The notes: generated by a model not told the origin, from the sequence alone. Positions 1-8,531 are shown, counted from the first letter of the stretch. The stretch is DNA of 64,000 nucleotides from Paraglaciecola sp030730205 (GCF_052119645.1 NZ_JBGQOM010000001.1:62001-126000), one strand, 5' to 3'. Made by a program: numbers and translations.

Positions 1-2216
1 ATAAAGCCAAAACCGAGTTTATCGCCAACATGAGTCATGAACTTAGAACCCCTTTGAATGCCGCCAATGGATTTCTGCAGTTGCTACAACAAAGTCAATT
101 AGACGAGATTCAACATAAGCACATCAAACAAACTAAAATGGCTATTTCGTCTTTAACGCAAACCGTTGATGAAATTTTAGAAGTCACTTTTGCGGAGCAA
201 AATCAGCTAAGACTGGAGCAAAGTGACTTTGTTTTGGATGAACTTTTAGCCGAAGTTGGCTTATTTTTATATGAAATGGCTGGCAACAAAGCATTAGAAA
301 TTCATTTTAAAGTGGCTCCAGATTTACCTATCGCCTTACACGGGGACAAAAATAAACTTAAGCGGATCTTACTCAATTTAGGCAGTAACGCCGTTAAGTT
401 TTCTAATACTGGCGAAGTACTCATAGAACTTTCCGTCCCCAAAAATAACGGCTCTCATATTACCCTAGCGGTAAAAGTAAAAGATAGCGGCATTGGTATT
501 AGCCAAAATAAACTCAATAATATTTTTGAAATGTTTACTCAAGCAGACAATTCATCAAATAGGCAATATGGCGGTTTAGGCATTGGATTGACTATTGCCA
601 ACCAATACGTCAATTTCTTGGGCGGTAAAATAGACGTTGCTAGCGAATTAGGCAAAGGCTCAGAGTTTCGTTTCAGCATTTTGGTTCAAGCCGCGACTCA
701 AACAGAAAATGCCAAGTTGTCTTTTTCCTTACAAGCGCCTATCAACGTGCTACTAGTGGATGACAATCAAACTAGCCTAAGTATATTAGGCGGTACAATG
801 TCACAACTAGGTTGGCAGGTAACTAAGGCGCAAAATGCGGATGAAGCCTTAGCCGAGTTTCAATCAGCTATGGTACAACAGCGCACGTTCGATTTAGCCC
901 TAATTGATTGGAAGATGCCGGGAGTGGATGGATGGAAACTAGCTGAACTGATTAGAAAAATTGCCCCCGTAGACAAGCTGCCTCTACTGGTGATGGTCAC
1001 CGCACACAGCAATGAAATGTTTACCCAAAATCACAGTAAAAACCCGAAGTTGCTGAATGGTTTTATTACCAAACCGGTTACCCGCGCTCAACTCATCAAT
1101 GCCTTTTATGATGCAGTGGCCTCGAATAAACAAACTGAACAAGCGCCAAGCAATTCAACTAATCACAAACCGCTACTTAAAATGCGCATTTTAATTGTTG
1201 AGGATAATCCTACTAATCAGAATATAGCCAAAGCGCTTATTGAAAGTCAGGGAGCCATTACCACCCTTTGTAGCAGTGGCTTTGATGCCTTAACAGAATT
1301 AGAAAATAGTTTACTGCCCTTTGATGTGGTGCTGATGGATATACAAATGCCTGGGATTGATGGCTATGAAACCACCAAACGTATCCGAGATATGAATAAA
1401 TTTGCCCTCTTGCCTATATTGGCAATGACTGCCAACGTCATGCCCTCAGATAAAGAAAAGTGTTTTGCTGTGGGTATGAATGGTCATATAGGCAAACCTT
1501 TTGAATTAAATGATGTCGTTAAACAAATTTTATTGACTACTAACCGATTTGAAAACACCCAACAAGAAACACCTAAGGGAAGCCCTGCATCCCCCCTTGT
1601 AAATCCTAAGGCCTTTCAATTTTGTGTGACCAAAAACATCAATATACAAGAAGCCTTAACACGTTTTAATCAGCAAGAATCTATCTATCTCAAATCACTT
1701 GAACTGTTTTTTACTGATCTGAAAAATTACTCGCTGCAGTTTACTGACAGCAACGCCACCTTTGAGCAAACCAAACTTACCTTACACACGCTTAAAAGCA
1801 CAGCTGGCGCTCTCGGATTCTCCTCATTGACTGAACAAGCTAAACACCATGAACAACAACTGTTAAGTGATGGGCTTGAAAACTTTGTTATTTCAGCATA
1901 TTTTGAATTTTCAGCAGTGTGTGAAGAAGCAGCACAAACCACTGCACAACTGATGACATTGTTAAAGAACGAGCAGGAGCTGTTTGACTCCCCTCAAGAT
2001 GAAGCAGAAGATTTCAACGCCACCTACCAACAACTTAAAAACGAGGTTGAATGCTTTAATATGCGTGCCATAGATACTTTTCAGAGCATATCAGGTACAT
2101 TGTCCTCTCAATCATTGGACCTTGCGAGCGAGCTGATTGCCGTACTCAATAAACTCAAATTCAAAGAGGCTAAAACAATTCTGATGCGTTTCGATTCAAT
2201 TTTAAATAAGGAATAG
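1..2216 (+). CDS. Hybrid sensor histidine kinase, 5' truncated by window edge
   Basis: C-terminal part of a large phosphorelay kinase. The frame is open from base 3 through the left edge, so the sensor region lies outside the window. Counting from the Met at base 30, the domains are: HisKA with phospho-acceptor His3 in SHELRTP; HATPase with N box near 115-125, DSGIGI near 152 and GGLGIGL near 181; a first receiver (about 238-355, DD 244-245, Asp293, Lys348); a second receiver (about 385-500, Asp437, Lys489); and an HPt domain with His586 in LHTLKS. All phosphotransfer residues are present in both receivers. The stop is one base before the diguanylate cyclase start, so the two are co-transcribed and the cyclase may be the relay output (inference). 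The input signal cannot be told. Confidence 0.93.
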   Translation, partial: KAKTEFIANMSHELRTPLNAANGFLQLLQQSQLDEIQHKHIKQTKMAISSLTQTVDEILEVTFAEQNQLRLEQSDFVLDELLAEVGLFLYEMAGNKALEIHFKVAPDLPIALHGDKNKLKRILLNLGSNAVKFSNTGEVLIELSVPKNNGSHITLAVKVKDSGIGISQNKLNNIFEMFTQADNSSNRQYGGLGIGLTIANQYVNFLGGKIDVASELGKGSEFRFSILVQAATQTENAKLSFSLQAPINVLLVDDNQTSLSILGGTMSQLGWQVTKAQNADEALAEFQSAMVQQRTFDLALIDWKMPGVDGWKLAELIRKIAPVDKLPLLVMVTAHSNEMFTQNHSKNPKLLNGFITKPVTRAQLINAFYDAVASNKQTEQAPSNSTNHKPLLKMRILIVEDNPTNQNIAKALIESQGAITTLCSSGFDALTELENSLLPFDVVLMDIQMPGIDGYETTKRIRDMNKFALLPILAMTANVMPSDKEKCFAVGMNGHIGKPFELNDVVKQILLTTNRFENTQQETPKGSPASPLVNPKAFQFCVTKNINIQEALTRFNQQESIYLKSLELFFTDLKNYSLQFTDSNATFEQTKLTLHTLKSTAGALGFSSLTEQAKHHEQQLLSDGLENFVISAYFEFSAVCEEAAQTTAQLMTLLKNEQELFDSPQDEAEDFNATYQQLKNEVECFNMRAIDTFQSISGTLSSQSLDLASELIAVLNKLKFKEAKTILMRFDSILNKE

Positions 2217-2217
2217 C

Positions 2218-3156
2218 ATGCCCTTAGAAAAATTTAATGAGGATGCAGAAGTTGATTTAAGCCACAGTAAAATTCTGGTGGTTGACGATCAACCGATCAA
2301 TATTCAAACCGTTTACAACATCTTAGCTGAAGACTATGAAGTGTTAGCGGCCACCAGTGCTATCGATGCATTAGAAGTGTGCCAAGCCAATCCACCTGAT
2401 CTTATATTGCTTGATGTATTAATGCCGGGAATGACAGGCTTAGAACTGTGCCAAATATTAAAACAAAAGGTTGATACCAAAGATATCCCGGTAATATTCG
2501 TGACGTCCTTTAACGAACAAGAAGAAGAAGACGAATGCTGGCGCAGTGGCGGAATTGATTTTATTACTAAACCCGTCAACCCCATGACGGTAAAAAACCG
2601 AGTAAAAGCCCATTTAACCCTTAAATATCAAAAAGACATCTTGTTAAAATTGGTTTACGTGGACGGCTTAACCTCTATTTTTAATCGGCGCTATTTCGAT
2701 AAACATTTTGAGAAAATACGCAGCGAGGTCAAGCGTTCTCAGCGTGATACCGCCCTATTGATGATAGACATCGATTATTTCAAACTGTTTAACGACAACT
2801 ATGGCCATGTTGCCGGTGACGACACTTTAAAAAAAGTGGCATTAATTATTCAACGTTCGCTCAGCCGCCCCGCCGACTTTGTTAGTCGCTATGGCGGTGA
2901 AGAGTTTATTGCTGTTTTACCCGATACCGATATTGAAGGCGCAACAATAGTCGCTGAGCGAATTCGACAAAACGTCTTTAATGAAAAAATTGAAAATGCT
3001 CATTCACCGCAGCATTGTGTGAGTGTCAGTATCGGCATATCAACTATTTTAAACAGCGCAAAACATAACTGCGATGCCACAGAAGACGCAGATAAACACT
3101 TATACCTTGCAAAAAAATCAGGCCGCAATCAAATTCACTCCCCAACCACGGAATAA
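2218..3156 (+). CDS. Response regulator diguanylate cyclase (REC-GGDEF)
   Basis: 312 aa. It makes cyclic di-GMP from two GTP under control of a receiver domain. The receiver spans about residues 17-130, with VVDD and phospho-acceptor Asp66 in LLDVLMPG and FITKP near 115-119. The GGDEF domain spans about 145-305, with the metal/nucleotide segment MIDIDYFKLFND and an active-site GGEEF at 226-230. RPAD at 217-220, five residues before GGEEF, matches the product-inhibition I-site (RxxD), so feedback inhibition is expected. It starts one base after the hybrid kinase stop, so the pair forms a cognate kinase/regulator operon (inference from spacing). Confidence 0.95.
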   Translation: MPLEKFNEDAEVDLSHSKILVVDDQPINIQTVYNILAEDYEVLAATSAIDALEVCQANPPDLILLDVLMPGMTGLELCQILKQKVDTKDIPVIFVTSFNEQEEEDECWRSGGIDFITKPVNPMTVKNRVKAHLTLKYQKDILLKLVYVDGLTSIFNRRYFDKHFEKIRSEVKRSQRDTALLMIDIDYFKLFNDNYGHVAGDDTLKKVALIIQRSLSRPADFVSRYGGEEFIAVLPDTDIEGATIVAERIRQNVFNEKIENAHSPQHCVSVSIGISTILNSAKHNCDATEDADKHLYLAKKSGRNQIHSPTTE

Positions 3157-3222
3157 TCACATTGGCAAATGCCACGCGCTTCAACGTTGCGTCTCGCATT
3201 AAACAATAGCGTCCACTGCAAA

Positions 3223-3254
3223 TTTTGTATACATTTGGAATTATGTATACAAAA
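3223..3254. promoter_or_regulatory. Double GntR/FCD-type operator upstream of benE-like gene
   Basis: Perfect 12-bp inverted repeat, TTTTGTATACAT at 3223-3234 and ATGTATACAAAA at 3243-3254, with an 8-base spacer. Each arm holds its own palindrome TGTATACA, and the two palindrome centres are 18 bp apart. TTGTATACAA-like boxes are the known operator type of FCD-class GntR regulators, and one is encoded two genes on (4446-5093). The site ends 11 bases before the transporter start codon, so bound protein would block initiation. Confidence 0.75.
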
Positions 3255-3265
3255 AATCGATAACC

Positions 3266-4444
3266 ATGTTTAATAAATTTCTATCTGATGTAAGTCTACC
3301 AGCCATTAGCGCCGGCTTTATTGCGGTATTAGTAGGGTTTGCTAGTGCGATGGCCATTGTCTTTCAAGCCGCACAAGCTGCAGGTGCGAGTCAAGCAATG
3401 ATTGTATCGTGGGTATGGGCCTTGGGCTGGGGTATGGGGATCGCCTGCATTGGTTTTTCACTGTATTACAAGCGTCCCATTATTATTGCTTGGTCAACCC
3501 CAGGGGCTGCGCTTTTAGCCACCAGTTTGACCAACATCAATATCGAACAAGCCATTGGTGTCTTTGTGTTTGTGGCCTGTCTGATTCTTATTACTGGCCT
3601 ATCAGGTTTATTCGATACCTTGACGAAGCGCCTCCCTTTACCTATTGCTGGAGCCATGTTAGCAGGCATTTTATTGCAGTTTGGCCTGGGCATTTTCAGT
3701 GCATTAAAAGCCAGCCCGTTGTTGGTTGGTATCATGTTTTTGGTGTTTATTGTGAGTAAACGGCTGCTGCCCCGATATGCCATTATGCTAGTACTATTAG
3801 CTGGGGTGGGTACCGCTTATTGGCAAAAAAGCTTACTTTTTGAGGTACTTGAACTGTCGTTAGCCAGCCCCATTTGGGTTACCCCTACTTTTAGCCTGAG
3901 TCATATTATTGGTATTGGCATTCCCTTGTATATTGTCACCATGACCTCACAAAATATTCCAGGCGTCGCCATATTAAAGTCCAGTGGTTATGGTGCGCAG
4001 CCCATCTCACCACTGTTGAGTGGCACAGGTTTGATTAACCTATTCTTTGCCCCCTTTGGTGGTTTTACCTTTAACCTTGCTGCAATCACTGCGGCAATTT
4101 GCACCAGCGAAGAAGCGCATCCTGACCCGCATAAACGCTACATCGCAGGCGTGTCGACTGGTTTTTTCAATATATTAGCTGGCATTGGCGGGGCAACCGT
4201 TGTCAGTTTGTTTGCCGCTTTTCCACAAGCCCTTATTGCTGCACTGGCTGGTTTAGCGTTGCTGAGCACCATTGGAAATAGTTTGGTGACAGCCACCGAG
4301 CAACCTCAATATCGAGACTCAGCGATAGTGACCTTCTTGGTGACGGCTTCTGGCGTGTCGTTTCTAGGTATCGCCTCAGCATTTTGGGGGCTAATTTTTG
4401 GTTTGTGCACCCATTTTGCATTACGACAGTACAAGCGAGTTTAA
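3266..4444 (+). CDS. BenE/YdcO family transporter (benzoate/H+ symporter family)
   Basis: 392 aa hydrophobic inner-membrane protein with about 11-12 membrane segments. The N-terminal part (GFASAMAIVFQAAQAAG, then WGMGIACIGFSLYYKRPIIIAWSTPGAAL) is the characteristic start of BenE/YdcO secondary transporters, and the length matches the family. BenE imports benzoate, but many relatives have unknown substrates and no aromatic-degradation gene is nearby, so the substrate is open. The ATG lacks a clear Shine-Dalgarno sequence. The GntR gene follows one base after the stop. The GntR-type operator at 3223-3254 directly precedes it, so regulation by that neighbour is likely. Confidence 0.9.
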   Translation: MFNKFLSDVSLPAISAGFIAVLVGFASAMAIVFQAAQAAGASQAMIVSWVWALGWGMGIACIGFSLYYKRPIIIAWSTPGAALLATSLTNINIEQAIGVFVFVACLILITGLSGLFDTLTKRLPLPIAGAMLAGILLQFGLGIFSALKASPLLVGIMFLVFIVSKRLLPRYAIMLVLLAGVGTAYWQKSLLFEVLELSLASPIWVTPTFSLSHIIGIGIPLYIVTMTSQNIPGVAILKSSGYGAQPISPLLSGTGLINLFFAPFGGFTFNLAAITAAICTSEEAHPDPHKRYIAGVSTGFFNILAGIGGATVVSLFAAFPQALIAALAGLALLSTIGNSLVTATEQPQYRDSAIVTFLVTASGVSFLGIASAFWGLIFGLCTHFALRQYKRV

Positions 4445-4445
4445 T

Positions 4446-5093
4446 ATGCCTGACACCTCTATTATACAAAGCCTATACGCCAGACTTAAACAAGATATTC
4501 GGGAGCATAAATTACCTGTGGGGGTAGCACTCAAACAAGAAACCTTGGCGGGTCAATATGGAGTGAGCCGCATCCCCGTTCGTGATGTTTTACAACAACT
4601 CAAACGAGAGGGTTGGCTGACTCAGTGTGGAAAAAGAGGGGTGATGGTTCAACCTTTAAGTATAGAAGAAGTGCAAGATCTGAGTTTGATGCGAGAATAT
4701 TTAGAGCCATTGATATTAGAATATGCATTGCCCAATCTAACCAATCAACGTCTCGGTATGGCGGAAGACATAGTGGTTTTACTTGATAGCCATCACTTGA
4801 GCGTGGCTGAATATGGCGAGCTAAATTGGCAATTTCATGCCAGTTTATATCAGCCAGCTCAACGGCCTACCCTTTTTACCGTCATTGAAAATTTACATCA
4901 GCTTTGTTCACGCTATATTGGTTATCACGCCATAGAGCTGAAATACACCAGTACCAGCCAAGAAGAGCACCGCCAACTGCTTGCTGCTATTAAAAAATGC
5001 GATATCCTAAGGGCACAACATCTTTTGAAGTCGCATATTGCCAAGGCAAGTAAGCAATTAGTTGATTATTTAGATAAGGTCAAAGAGGCTTAA
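4446..5093 (+). CDS. GntR family regulator with FCD ligand domain
   Basis: 215 aa. N-terminal winged helix (about residues 5-70) with the GntR signature ETLAGQYGVSRIPVRDVLQQL and the wing LTQCGKRGVMVQ. The all-helical FCD effector domain (about 78-210) carries MREYLEPLILEYAL, an Asn/His-containing LNWQFHASLY and the EEHRQLLAAI helix, whose His and polar residues usually bind metal or a carboxylate effector. ATG 4446 is preferred over an in-frame upstream start because it gives the normal N-terminus and lies one base after the transporter stop. It probably represses its own operon through 3223-3254. The gene end overlaps the convergent gene by 14 bases. Confidence 0.9.
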   Translation: MPDTSIIQSLYARLKQDIREHKLPVGVALKQETLAGQYGVSRIPVRDVLQQLKREGWLTQCGKRGVMVQPLSIEEVQDLSLMREYLEPLILEYALPNLTNQRLGMAEDIVVLLDSHHLSVAEYGELNWQFHASLYQPAQRPTLFTVIENLHQLCSRYIGYHAIELKYTSTSQEEHRQLLAAIKKCDILRAQHLLKSHIAKASKQLVDYLDKVKEA

Positions 5094-5607
5094 TATTAGG
5101 AATGTAGTGGTTGTGACTGTGCCGAAAAAACACATTGCATTGTTCTAGCACCAGCTTGTCTTGTGTCTCGCTCACATAAGGATTCAACTCTATCGCCACA
5201 GGCAGTTGCCCTTTATTTTGTTCAAAGACCCTGAGAATCGCTAAGTAAAGCTGATATTTTTCACTCACATCTACTTTTGATGCAACCCACGGCATGCGTA
5301 AAATAATATCGCTTTTACACTTTGGTGCAGCAATCGGAAAGGCATTTTTGTCAATGGTGAGTGAAAACTGGCCGCCATTTTGACGAAATTCCGCTTCGCT
5401 GCTGTGCTCAATACCAGTCACATTTTGAGCTGTTAAGTTAAACATCAAGTGATAATAAGGCTTGCCATTTGCACCTAGGTTGATCACGAAAGGCTTAGCT
5501 GCTTGCGTTAAGACGACTGCCGTTTCAGGCTCAGTTATCGCAGAGCTACAAGCAAGTGCGCATAAGGATACAAAGCATGAACCCAGCAGTATTCTCAATT
5601 TAATCAT
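5080..5607 (-). CDS. Putative exported protein, possible lipoprotein
   Basis: 175 aa of unknown function. ATG 5607 is chosen because MIKLRILLGSCFVSLCALAC is a short basic start plus hydrophobic signal peptide ending in a Cys-Ser-Ser. That gives a lipobox-like cleavage site, though Ala at -3 is not the usual Leu. The body is soluble and beta-rich in appearance, with Cys pairs at CKSD and EQCN. Its start codon overlaps the stop of the upstream gene (TAATG), so it is translationally coupled to the lysozyme-like gene 5607-6092. The 3' end runs 14 bases into the convergent GntR gene. No family recognised. Confidence 0.7.
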   Translation of the reverse strand: MIKLRILLGSCFVSLCALACSSAITEPETAVVLTQAAKPFVINLGANGKPYYHLMFNLTAQNVTGIEHSSEAEFRQNGGQFSLTIDKNAFPIAAPKCKSDIILRMPWVASKVDVSEKYQLYLAILRVFEQNKGQLPVAIELNPYVSETQDKLVLEQCNVFFRHSHNHYIPNIKPL

Positions 5608-6092
5608 TAGTCCTCGCTGCCCAGCACATAATGATGCCATTTTTCGATGTATTCGCTAGGCTTGCCTTTACCTAGAGGAGTATTGTAATACTGCTTCCAA
5701 TAGTTGGCTTGCCCCTCAATATCACCCTGTTTAGGTAAGGCTTCAGATACACGCATATAATGTACTCTTGCCATGGCGGTGGCGTACTGATCATTGTTTT
5801 CTAGCTCATGATGTTTATCGGCATCAGGCGAGGATAAAAATGATGTCACCTGAGCGGCACGTTTTGCGTTATATTTTAAATAGTTATTCCAAATATCGTC
5901 ATGGGTGGCTGGCTCCATTTGAAAATAACTGCGAGCGGGACCGTTACCCATTTGGCGACGGTATTTAAAATTAAGGCTCTCTTGCACAGCAGTACCGAGC
6001 AAAAGCTCTTCCGCAGCTAGGTTACTTGCATGCATTTTTTCCAGTACCGGTCTGATGACCTCGTGTTGAAATTTTATCGCTTTATTCATCAT
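5607..6092 (-). CDS. Small protein with lysozyme/transglycosylase-like segment
   Basis: 161 aa with no signal peptide. The stretch LLLGTAVQES, followed about 15 residues later by GPARSYFQMEP, resembles the catalytic-Glu and downstream Gly-x-Gln/Tyr-Phe-Gln-Met blocks of lysozyme-like and phage-type muralytic folds. Glu38 would be the catalytic residue. This is a pattern judgement only. The rest is helical and rich in aromatic residues (HDDIWNNYLKY, YWKQYYN). It is coupled to the downstream exported protein through a TAATG overlap. A phage-derived muralytic protein or a domesticated effector/immunity-like pair are alternatives. Function is not established. Confidence 0.72.
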   Translation of the reverse strand: MMNKAIKFQHEVIRPVLEKMHASNLAAEELLLGTAVQESLNFKYRRQMGNGPARSYFQMEPATHDDIWNNYLKYNAKRAAQVTSFLSSPDADKHHELENNDQYATAMARVHYMRVSEALPKQGDIEGQANYWKQYYNTPLGKGKPSEYIEKWHHYVLGSED

Positions 6093-6299
6093 TATGCCCT
6101 GTTAAATTGGCTGACGTTAAATCCGATAACTTTCGTTACTGCTACTCAACAACAAGTGATTAAACTCAAAACTTAGAATAAAACAAAGTTACAGAATCAT
6201 GATTGAGGCGGCATGACAAGTGCCTCAATATGATTAAATAATGAACTACAAGCGTCGCACTGCCTAGTACTATTTTTAATCACCTGTTGTACCAATAGT

Positions 6300-7511
6300 T
6301 TACAAGCCTTCACTGAACTGAAATTTATTTAGTGCGCTTTCAAGGGCGGCCATACCTGCTGGTAAATCGAGTTTTTGACCCAGTAAATTAAAACTGGCAC
6401 CAAAGGCGTGCAAGGTTCTAAATAAATTGTGTGCGCGGCACTGCTCGCCCATTTGCCCAATACGAACAATGTTCGGTCCAAATGAGCCGGATATTTCAAC
6501 TTTAAATCGTTTGGACATCGTGTTGAGTAAGACTTTAGACTCCACACCGCGTGGCATCGTAATACCCACAACGGAGTTTAAACGCGCTTGAGGTTTAACA
6601 TATAAGCTCAAACCCATGGCCTCTATCCCTGCTTGCAAAGCCTGTGAACAACGCAAATGACGGTCGAACCGTACTGAGAGTGTTTCGCTGCACACTAAGC
6701 GTAAAGCCTCATGAATAGCCAAGATGCCCGAGACAGGTGCGGTATAGTGATAAGACTTTTTGTACCAAAACTGATCGGCTAATTTAGCATCCAAACACCA
6801 ATGTTTAAGTTGATCCTTGCGCTCCTCAATGTGCTGCCACGCCTTTGCAGAAAAACCGACCAAGGAGATACCGGGAATGCACGACAAGCCTTTTTGTCCA
6901 CCAGTAATCACTGCATCAACGCCCCACTCGTCCATATCAAATGCCATAGTACTTAAGGTACACACAGCATCAACAATCACTAAGCAATCATGTTGTTTGG
7001 CTATGGCGGCAATGGCGGCAAGCTCGTTGTTACACACCGTATTTGACGTCTCGCCTTGCACGATGGTCAGTACCTGAGGTTGATGTTGAATAATGTATTG
7101 CTCAACACGTTGTGCGTCGGCACCTTCACCATCTTCTATGGCTAACTGTACAACTTCAGCGCCGACTCTTTGAGCCATTTGCGCCAAACGATGACTAAAA
7201 AAACCATTACAAATACTAAGTACTTTACTGCCAGGTAACACTAAGTTAACCACCGCCATTTCCATGGCCGCTGAGCCTGGGCCTGCAACACCTAAGATGC
7301 GCCCATCTTGGGTTTGAAACACATAGCGCGACATCACTTTAACCTGCTCGATGATATGTGCCATCGTATCACCCAGATGATTAATAACAATACCGTTAGC
7401 GGCCGCTACTTTGGCTGGAATAGGCACAGGGCCTGCTCCCATCATCAGTAGAGGTTCGTCTGGTAAAATATTATCTAAGGCTAAGATGTTGTTTGGCACC
7501 GCTATGCGCAC
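6300..7511 (-). CDS. Class V aminotransferase (alanine/ureidoglycine-glyoxylate type)
   Basis: 403 aa PLP enzyme of the class V family, close in style to alanine-glyoxylate and (S)-ureidoglycine-glyoxylate aminotransferases. Family marks are GAGPVPIP near residue 26, GxGSAAMEMA near 77-86, the PLP-nitrogen Asp181 in VVDAVC and the Schiff-base Lys207 in TGGQKGLSCIPG. It starts with GTG 7511, supported by AAGGAAA about 6 bases upstream. It lies 131 bases downstream of the ACT-domain gene on the same strand, with a weak hairpin (7566-7581) between them. The exact amino donor cannot be told; purine-nitrogen or glyoxylate metabolism is the likely area. Confidence 0.85.
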   Translation of the reverse strand: MRIAVPNNILALDNILPDEPLLMMGAGPVPIPAKVAAANGIVINHLGDTMAHIIEQVKVMSRYVFQTQDGRILGVAGPGSAAMEMAVVNLVLPGSKVLSICNGFFSHRLAQMAQRVGAEVVQLAIEDGEGADAQRVEQYIIQHQPQVLTIVQGETSNTVCNNELAAIAAIAKQHDCLVIVDAVCTLSTMAFDMDEWGVDAVITGGQKGLSCIPGISLVGFSAKAWQHIEERKDQLKHWCLDAKLADQFWYKKSYHYTAPVSGILAIHEALRLVCSETLSVRFDRHLRCSQALQAGIEAMGLSLYVKPQARLNSVVGITMPRGVESKVLLNTMSKRFKVEISGSFGPNIVRIGQMGEQCRAHNLFRTLHAFGASFNLLGQKLDLPAGMAALESALNKFQFSEGL

Positions 7512-7642
7512 AATGTTTCCTTTGGTGTTGATGGTATTTGCTCACCATCATAAGCCATTAGAAAATTCACTTACTAGTGAAGTGCCCCCACTCTTTATGC
7601 ATAAGATATGCTTTGCTTCATTTTGTCTCATTGGGCATTGGC

Positions 7643-8050
7643 TTAATGCCTAGCTTGAGTCAGATCATTCAGAGCAGAAATGGCCTCTTGGGCTTGCTCA
7701 CTCGGCACAAAAATATGATCGTGATAATAAGCGGCGACCACATTGGCACTGATGTTTGCATCCGCTAATGCCTTTGATACTGCTGCGGTTAAACCCACCG
7801 CTTCAAGGCTAGAATGCACGTTCAAAGTAATACAGCGGTAGATGCCCGAATAGTGTAATTGTGCAGCCTCTGCTTGTGATCTCTGCAAAATTAAGGTTGT
7901 CCCTTCTGACTCCTCAAACAGACCTTTAGGTGAGACGCCCAAACTTGATACCGTTTGAGCGTGAGCGACTGTGCAAAACACAAACTCTTCGACTCCTAAG
8001 CTTGGTGCCATTGACGTCAATAACACCTTTAACTCTTTTTCGCCTGACAT
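7643..8050 (-). CDS. ACT domain-containing protein
   Basis: 135 aa. It looks like the small two-ACT-type proteins (ACT_3/ACT_7, formerly DUF2241): an N-terminal beta-alpha unit (LKVLLTSMAPSLG, VFCTVA) followed by a C-terminal ACT unit (YRCITLNVHSSLEAVGLTAAVSKAL, HIFVP). ACT domains bind amino acids or other small ligands to regulate enzymes; no ligand can be assigned here. ATG 8050 is preferred to an upstream in-frame GTG because AGGAG lies five bases before it. It starts 13 bases after the gdx stop, so it is probably in the guanidine-controlled transcript. Confidence 0.85.
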   Translation of the reverse strand: MSGEKELKVLLTSMAPSLGVEEFVFCTVAHAQTVSSLGVSPKGLFEESEGTTLILQRSQAEAAQLHYSGIYRCITLNVHSSLEAVGLTAAVSKALADANISANVVAAYYHDHIFVPSEQAQEAISALNDLTQARH

Positions 8051-8063
8051 ACTCACTCCTACT

Positions 8064-8375
8064 TTACAAAAATTTAAGACCCACTACGCCTGCTAATATA
8101 AAACCATAAAACACATAATGCTGTTTTAAGATAGGCTCTGAAAAAAAGCAGGAATTAAGAACAGATATACTGATCACGCCCACGCCCACCCATATGATAT
8201 AAGCATGCCCGATGGCGATATCTCGCAGTGCTAGGGTAAATAAATAGAGACTTAACACCATACTAATGACGGCCAGCGCCACATAAGGCGTTTTACTTAG
8301 TGAGTCAGATTGTTTCAAACCCAGCACCCAACCAGCTTCACATACACCAGCTAATAATAGAATAAACCAAGACAT
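8064..8375 (-). CDS. gdx: SMR-family guanidinium exporter Gdx (SugE)
   Basis: 103 aa small multidrug resistance protein with four membrane helices. The central Glu of SMR pumps is in AGVCEAGWVLGLK, and HAYIIWVGVGVISI matches the SugE/Gdx signature (AYAVWxGIG) rather than the EmrE/Qac drug-pump version. Gdx proteins export guanidinium in exchange for protons as antiparallel dimers in the inner membrane. The assignment is strengthened by the guanidine-II riboswitch directly upstream (8394-8469). The start codon has AAGGGG six bases upstream, and that GGGG can pair with the CCCC of riboswitch hairpin 2. Confidence 0.93.
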   Translation of the reverse strand: MSWFILLLAGVCEAGWVLGLKQSDSLSKTPYVALAVISMVLSLYLFTLALRDIAIGHAYIIWVGVGVISISVLNSCFFSEPILKQHYVFYGFILAGVVGLKFL

Positions 8376-8381
8376 AGCTTG

Positions 8382-8469
8382 CCCCTTAGTTGATGGGGTC
8401 GTCCCCAGAAATTAAGGTTGTGTGGCCGGTGTACATACAACCAAAGGCCACTTGATGAGGTCGTCCTCA
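8382..8469 (-). ncRNA. Guanidine-II riboswitch (mini-ykkC) of gdx
   Basis: On the minus strand, two small hairpins with identical ACGA loops. Hairpin 1, TGAGG-ACGA-CCTCA, spans 8469-8456; hairpin 2, TGGGG-ACGA-CCCCA, spans 8407-8394. Two tandem hairpins with ACGR loops just ahead of a SugE/Gdx gene define the mini-ykkC (guanidine-II) class. The 48-base linker can fold further (8416-8421 with 8437-8442, or 8422-8427 with 8446-8451). The CCCC of hairpin 2 is complementary to the GGGG of the ribosome site at 8385-8382, which suggests translational control: ligand-stabilised hairpins free the ribosome site. The mechanism is inference; the two loops are seen directly. Confidence 0.92.
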
Positions 8470-8531
8470 CCACAACAAACTACCAGTCGAAGATAGCAAA
8501 AACTGGCCTTAAAAGCATGAAAAATTTGGGT

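Noticed and set aside
6203..6228. TTGAGGC/GCCTCAA hairpin after the aminotransferase gene
   Set aside because: Seven-base stem with a 12-base loop and no T-run; too weak to call.
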